Shown: in pieces, positions 60,401-64,000 of the stretch
Layout: the number at the start of each line of letters is the position of its first letter
How positions within the stretch are numbered: the stretch's first letter is position 1
Origin: Balanoglossus misakiensis
Lineage: Eukaryota > Hemichordata
NCBI GenBank assembly: GCA_040954595.2
Contig: CM082584.2
Location: 2,728,001 to 2,792,000 of the forward strand
DNA length: 64,000 nucleotides
Reading direction: 5' to 3'
The notes under the pieces: generated by a model
Told to the model about the DNA's origin: nothing
The model's input: only the letters and a program-made list of their open reading frames with translations
Databases searched by the model: none
Position numbers and translations under genes: made by a program

Positions 60401-62557
60401 ACCCAACATTTGGGCAAAATATTTTGACCCCATACTGGTCCATGTATAACAAAAACAAAACCTCTAGGTCTATTGGTTCATCTGTAATTAGGTATATGCA
60501 TATTTAATGAGGTCAGTAGAGGTCAAAGGGGTCATGAAAAGTAGCAAAATTTTTTGATCACATACAAATCCACATACATCAAAAACCAAACTTATAGCCC
60601 TATTGGTTAGCCTGGAATTAGATATGCAGAAAAATGATGCGTCAAAAGTAGGTCAAAGGTCATTGCCAAAATTACCAAAATATTTATAGGTTATTCTTGT
60701 CATATGATGATTCATATCCATAAAAAGAATTTCTGTGCTATCAATTTTTAGGCTAGAAAAGGAATTTTTACTTTTTAATCGTTTTTCACAAAATCCAATA
60801 TGGCCGCCATAATCTTCGACCAATCACATTCCCCTTCGCAAACTTGATAGACATCTGTTTAATGACCACACACACCAAATCTTGTGACTCGGTTATCGCC
60901 CGTTCTGGAGAAGAAGATTTTTGAAGTTTTACTATGGTTTTTCGAAAATCCAATATGGCCGCCATAATCTTCGACCAATCACAATGATCTTCGCAAACTT
61001 GATAGACATCAGTTAGGTGACCACATACCCCAAACGGCGTGACTCGGTTATCGCCGGTTCTGGAGAAGAAGATTTTTGAAATTTTGACCAGATTTCAGAA
61101 AAACAACTGTAGCAAAAAAACTGCAACATTGACAGCAAAATATCAAATTACAATTAAAGCTGCAAGCAGCATTGTCGGGCCCAAGCGCTGATCTTGAATT
61201 ATATATGCACAGTATGAATGAGAAGAAACATAATTTTCTATCGGGTGTATTATCTCATGACATAACAAGGGCGTATGTATTTTTGCTGCTGAAATAGGGT
61301 AAAGTAGGTCAAAGGTCACCTGAGGTCATCCAACATTTGGGCAAAATATTTTGACCCATGCTGGGCCATGTCCAACAAAAACCAAAACTCTAGCTCTATT
61401 GGTTCGCGTGTAATTAGGTATGTGCATATTTAATGAGGTCAGCAGGTGTCACAGGTGAGCCAAAAATTTGGCTTTACATTTAGGTCCCATCCTGCCAAGT
61501 GCCATGGCTGTATCTGCTCTGGATGCTGAGATATGCGAAAGTAGGTCAAAGGTCACCAGAGGTCACCCAAAATTTGGGCAAAAATTTTGATCCCATACTG
61601 GTCCATGTCCAACAAAAATCAAACCTCTAGCTCTATTGGTTCGCCTGAAATTAGCTATGCACATAATTAATGAGGTCAGCAGAGGTCAAAGGGGTCATGA
61701 AAAGTAGCAAAATATTTTGATCACACACTAATCCACAGTCATCAAAAACCAAACCTCTAGCCCTATAGGTTAGCCTGGAATTAGATATGCAGAAATAATA
61801 ACGCATGATAAGTAGGTCAAAGGTCATGTGAAAAATCACCAAAAAATTGTAGCATATTTTAGTCACATGACGACTGATATCCATAAAAAGAATTTGTATG
61901 CTATCAATTTTTAGACTAGAAAAAGGAATTTCAATTTTTCACTGCTTTTTACAAAATCCAATATGGCCGCCATAATCTTCGACCAATCACAATGCTCTTT
62001 GCAAACTTGATAGACATCAGTGTAGTGACCATACTCCCCGAATCTTGCGACTCAGTCATCGGTCGTTCTGGAGAAGAAGATTTTTGCAGTTTTACTATGG
62101 TTTTTCGAAAATCCAATATGGCCGCCATAATCTTCGACCAATCACAATGATCTTCGCAAACTTGATAGACATCAGTTAGGTGACCACATACCCCAAACCC
62201 CGTGTCTCGGTTATCACTGGTTCTGGAGAAGAAGATTTTTGAAATTTAAGCCAGATTTGAGAAAAACAACTGTAGCAAAAAAACTGCAACATTGACAGCA
62301 AAATTTCCAATTACACAAATGATGGGTAGAAGGTAGTCTACCTGCATGCCAAATTTGAAGTCGATCTGACTTGTAGTTTCTGAGATCTGAGATTTGATTT
62401 TTTTCAGAAAATCCAATATGGCCGCCAGGTCACGTGACTAATTAAGTATTCACAAGTCACTGCACATCTACTCATTGACCTTGACCACTGTAGCAAGTTT
62501 GAGAAGTGTACCTGCAGCGGTGTCTGAGATCTCGTTGCCCAAAGAATTGACACAAGA

Positions 62558-62582
62558 ATAAAGAAAGAAAGAAAGAAAGAAA
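62558..62582 (+). repeat. (GAAA)n tract near the inner element's 3' end
   Basis: About five GAAA repeats just before the terminal hairpin; the same arrangement occurs at 62,878-62,909 for the outer element. Confidence 0.9.
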
Positions 62583-62599
62583 AATTCCAACGAAACCAA

Positions 62600-62633
62600 T
62601 AGGGCCCAAGCGCTTGCGTGCGCTTGGGCCCTA
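62600..62633 (+). other. 3'-terminal hairpin of the inner family R element
   Basis: Arms TAGGGCCCAAGCGC (62,600-62,613) and GCGCTTGGGCCCTA (62,620-62,633) pair perfectly over 14 bp with a 6-base loop. Confidence 0.9.
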
Positions 62634-62877
62634 AAAATGATGGGCAGAGGGTATACTACCAGCACGCCAAATCTGAACTCGATCTGACTTGTAGTTTCTG
62701 AGATCTGAGATTTGCATTTTTTCAGAAAATCCAATATGGCCGCCATGTCACGTGACTAATTAAGTATTCACAAGTCACTGCACATCTACTCATTGACCTT
62801 GACCACTGTAGCAAGTTTGAGAACTGTACCTGCAGCGGTGTCTGAGATCTAGAGCGCGAAAGAAGTGAACCAAGAAT

Positions 62878-62909
62878 AAAGAAAGAAAGAAAGAAAGAAA
62901 GAAAGAAAA
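62878..62909 (+). repeat. (GAAA)n tract near the outer element's 3' end
   Basis: About seven GAAA repeats preceding CCCCAACGAAACCAATACGG and the terminal hairpin. Confidence 0.9.
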
Positions 62910-62925
62910 ACCCCAACGAAACCAA

Positions 62926-62959
62926 TACGGGCCCAAGCCTGGCTTGGCTTGGGCCCGTA
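62926..62959 (+). other. 3'-terminal hairpin of the outer family R element
   Basis: Arms TACGGGCCCAAGCC (62,926-62,939) and GGCTTGGGCCCGTA (62,946-62,959), perfect over 14 bp with a 6-base loop. It differs from the inner element's hairpin in both arms at matching positions. Confidence 0.9.
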
Positions 62960-64000
62960 AAAATCAGGAACAAACCCTTTCACAATGTCGAAATTGGGAA
63001 GCAACATACACACACTGGGTCCCTTCACACCCAATATTGGTCGGTCTCTTTCAACCGCCTGCCTACAACAATCCTCATACTGATCGTTATTCCTCAACTC
63101 AGGATGAGGAAGATCCTGTACACTATATACACGTGCATGACCATTGCCCTTTGCTATGTATTCCCCTGGGTGCAGGCACCAGTCACATCCATACTGCCCA
63201 TTATACTGTTTGCAATTGCGCATCAAAGGCCTGGCAGCTGAATCAGAAGAACACAATAACACATGGACACATGTTGTGATTATCTCACCAGAACTTTGAT
63301 TTCTCCAGGTAAAACCATCATTACCCAATTTCACACATTCTTCAACAAATGGTGCCAAAAAACAATCCATCTGTGGTTTGGATTGACCAAACCATAGGCC
63401 AGGCATGAGAATATTTTGTTTTTGACATTTTGGAGTCAGTTCTGTCACTACACACTGAATGGGCCATATTGAGAAACCAGAGGACTTAAAGGCAGGGACC
63501 CCATCACAATTCCAGAGAAGGGTTAAGTCATTATCTCTTGTGATACCATTTTCAAGGAGATCTTGATAAATGGAGCCATCCAATAAAGTTGAAACTGACA
63601 ATTCACTATTAATATTCTGATTTTCTAATAAATCTACAAGTTGGTCCTTGATTGGCATTACAATGAAAAAATTGTTATTTGCTACAGATATTTGCTCACT
63701 GAAAGGCTCATTACAGCTACCACAAGTGGTGTCAGTTTGAATTTCGCCCTCGGCACCAAGATATGCCATACAACTACAGCAATAGAAGTGCTTCTTACAC
63801 GACACAGCTGTCTCAGCAAAACAGTTCTTAAAAAAGTATGGTGTTGCTGGTACAGTTTCTGGTGCTATCAGGTTAATGACGTGCAACAAGTCTTTGAGAG
63901 CATCTTTCGTAAGTCGGTGTCTGAGGACAAAAGCCTGGAGAAGTAGACAAAGCTGTTCTGTTGTGACATTCATCTCTCCAGTTCCTTCTTCAGCTCCCTG
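62960..64000 (-). pseudogene. EnSpm/CACTA-type transposase, N-terminal part (runs off the window)
   Basis: Minus strand, open from the window edge; the frame has no stop upstream of the first ATG (63,973), so the true start may lie beyond 64,000. In order: a zinc-binding segment (CKKHFYCCSC ... CGSC), an NCDGVPAFKSSGFSIWPI motif with a probable first catalytic Asp, LMPGLWFGQSKPQMD, CSSDSAARPLM with a probable second Asp, the CDWCLHPGEY zinc motif, and GVKGPS with FDIVKGFVPDF. This is the usual order of animal EnSpm/CACTA-like transposases. The sequence stops at FVPDF, exactly where family R DNA begins, and resumes at 58,805 with HCVLLG. Apart from this insertion the frame is open, so the interruption is probably recent. 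Confidence 0.85.

Larger units (their letters stand above)
61153..62633 (+). mobile_element. Inner family R element nested in the outer one
   Basis: It starts ATTAAAGCTGCAAGCAGCAT at 61,153 and ends at a hairpin at 62,633. The flanks (AAATTACA and AAATGATGGGCAGAGG) are continuous in the inner element's own sequence at 62,310-62,335, which shows the empty site. So one family R copy inserted into another at a defined internal position. Length about 1.48 kb. Confidence 0.85.
58808..62959 (+). mobile_element. Composite family R insertion splitting the transposase
   Basis: It begins ATTAAAGCTGCAAGCAGC at 58,808 and ends with a hairpin at 62,959. Both flanks are transposase coding sequence that would be continuous without it. 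Inside are four 237-bp modules, a 458-bp MITE (59,889-60,346) and a second family R copy (61,153-62,633). Subtracting these, the outer element is about 2.2 kb. There is no long protein frame of its own, so it must be mobilised by something else. No clear target duplication is visible; at most one or two bases are uncertain at the edges. Confidence 0.85.

Noticed and set aside
59815-60507. Related open frames on both strands with a shared ~50-residue stretch
   Set aside because: They lie in the 155-bp inverted arms of the 59,889-60,346 MITE.
14900-62760. CCAATATGG as an SRF CArG box
   Set aside because: A CArG box needs six A/T bases between CC and GG; here there are only five.
62958-62990. 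Splice donor/acceptor explaining the transposase break as an intron
   Set aside because: The breaks fall at the ends of a known repeat with its own start and hairpin end, and no good GT/AG pair sits at the frame junction; RNA evidence could still overturn this.

Overview
This window reads as nuclear DNA of an animal, most likely a repeat-rich marine invertebrate; I cannot name the species. The evidence is calcium-binding EGF-type exons flanked by GT/AG splice sites in phase 1-1, intron-separated glutamine-rich exons, a LINE 3' end, an EnSpm/CACTA-type transposase and many two-ended MITEs. There is no bacterial gene organisation. Almost every long open frame in the first 33 kb is a by-product of repeats.

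Layout. (1) 1-11,497: a tandem satellite of about 190-bp monomers, organised into higher-order repeats of 3 to 6 monomers. It runs off the left edge and ends abruptly at a shortened tRNA-like sequence (11,498-11,545). (2) 11.5-14.07 kb: unique sequence, a 17-G run, a diffuse AT-rich low-complexity stretch, a 55-bp minisatellite and a polypurine tract. (3) 14.08-33.93 kb: one copy of a long dispersed repeat (here called family R), then a decayed head-to-tail array of roughly 0.8-0.95 kb derivatives. Recent segmental duplications of 3,411 bp and 879 bp lie inside it, and a second repeat block (unit C) occurs three times, one copy split by a fold-back element. (4) 33.9-42 kb: mostly non-coding, with a dispersed repeat, two poly-G runs and small inverted-repeat elements. 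(5) 42.18-47.72 kb, minus strand: terminal exons of a glutamine-rich protein gene, with MITEs in its introns. (6) 50.1-51.3 kb: a decayed LINE 3' end. (7) 52.17-55.80 kb, minus strand: two calcium-binding EGF-like exons, one with an in-frame TGA, separated by a TTAA-flanked MITE. (8) 56.1-57.3 kb: a 197-bp tandem repeat. (9) 57.6-64.0 kb, minus strand: an EnSpm/CACTA-type transposase gene split at a conserved motif by a 4.15-kb nest of family R elements and a MITE.

The most unusual theme is family R. It carries at least 13 exact AGGTCAAAGGTCA (DR1) sites, usually followed 4 bases later by a third AGGTCA half-site, so each copy looks like a composite nuclear-receptor response element. Its 3' ends form perfect 14-bp hairpins whose two arms differ between copies in a compensating way. 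One copy is inserted inside another, and the degraded array looks like the long-term result of such self-targeting. The order of events on the right is readable: transposase gene, then outer R element, then MITE and inner R element.
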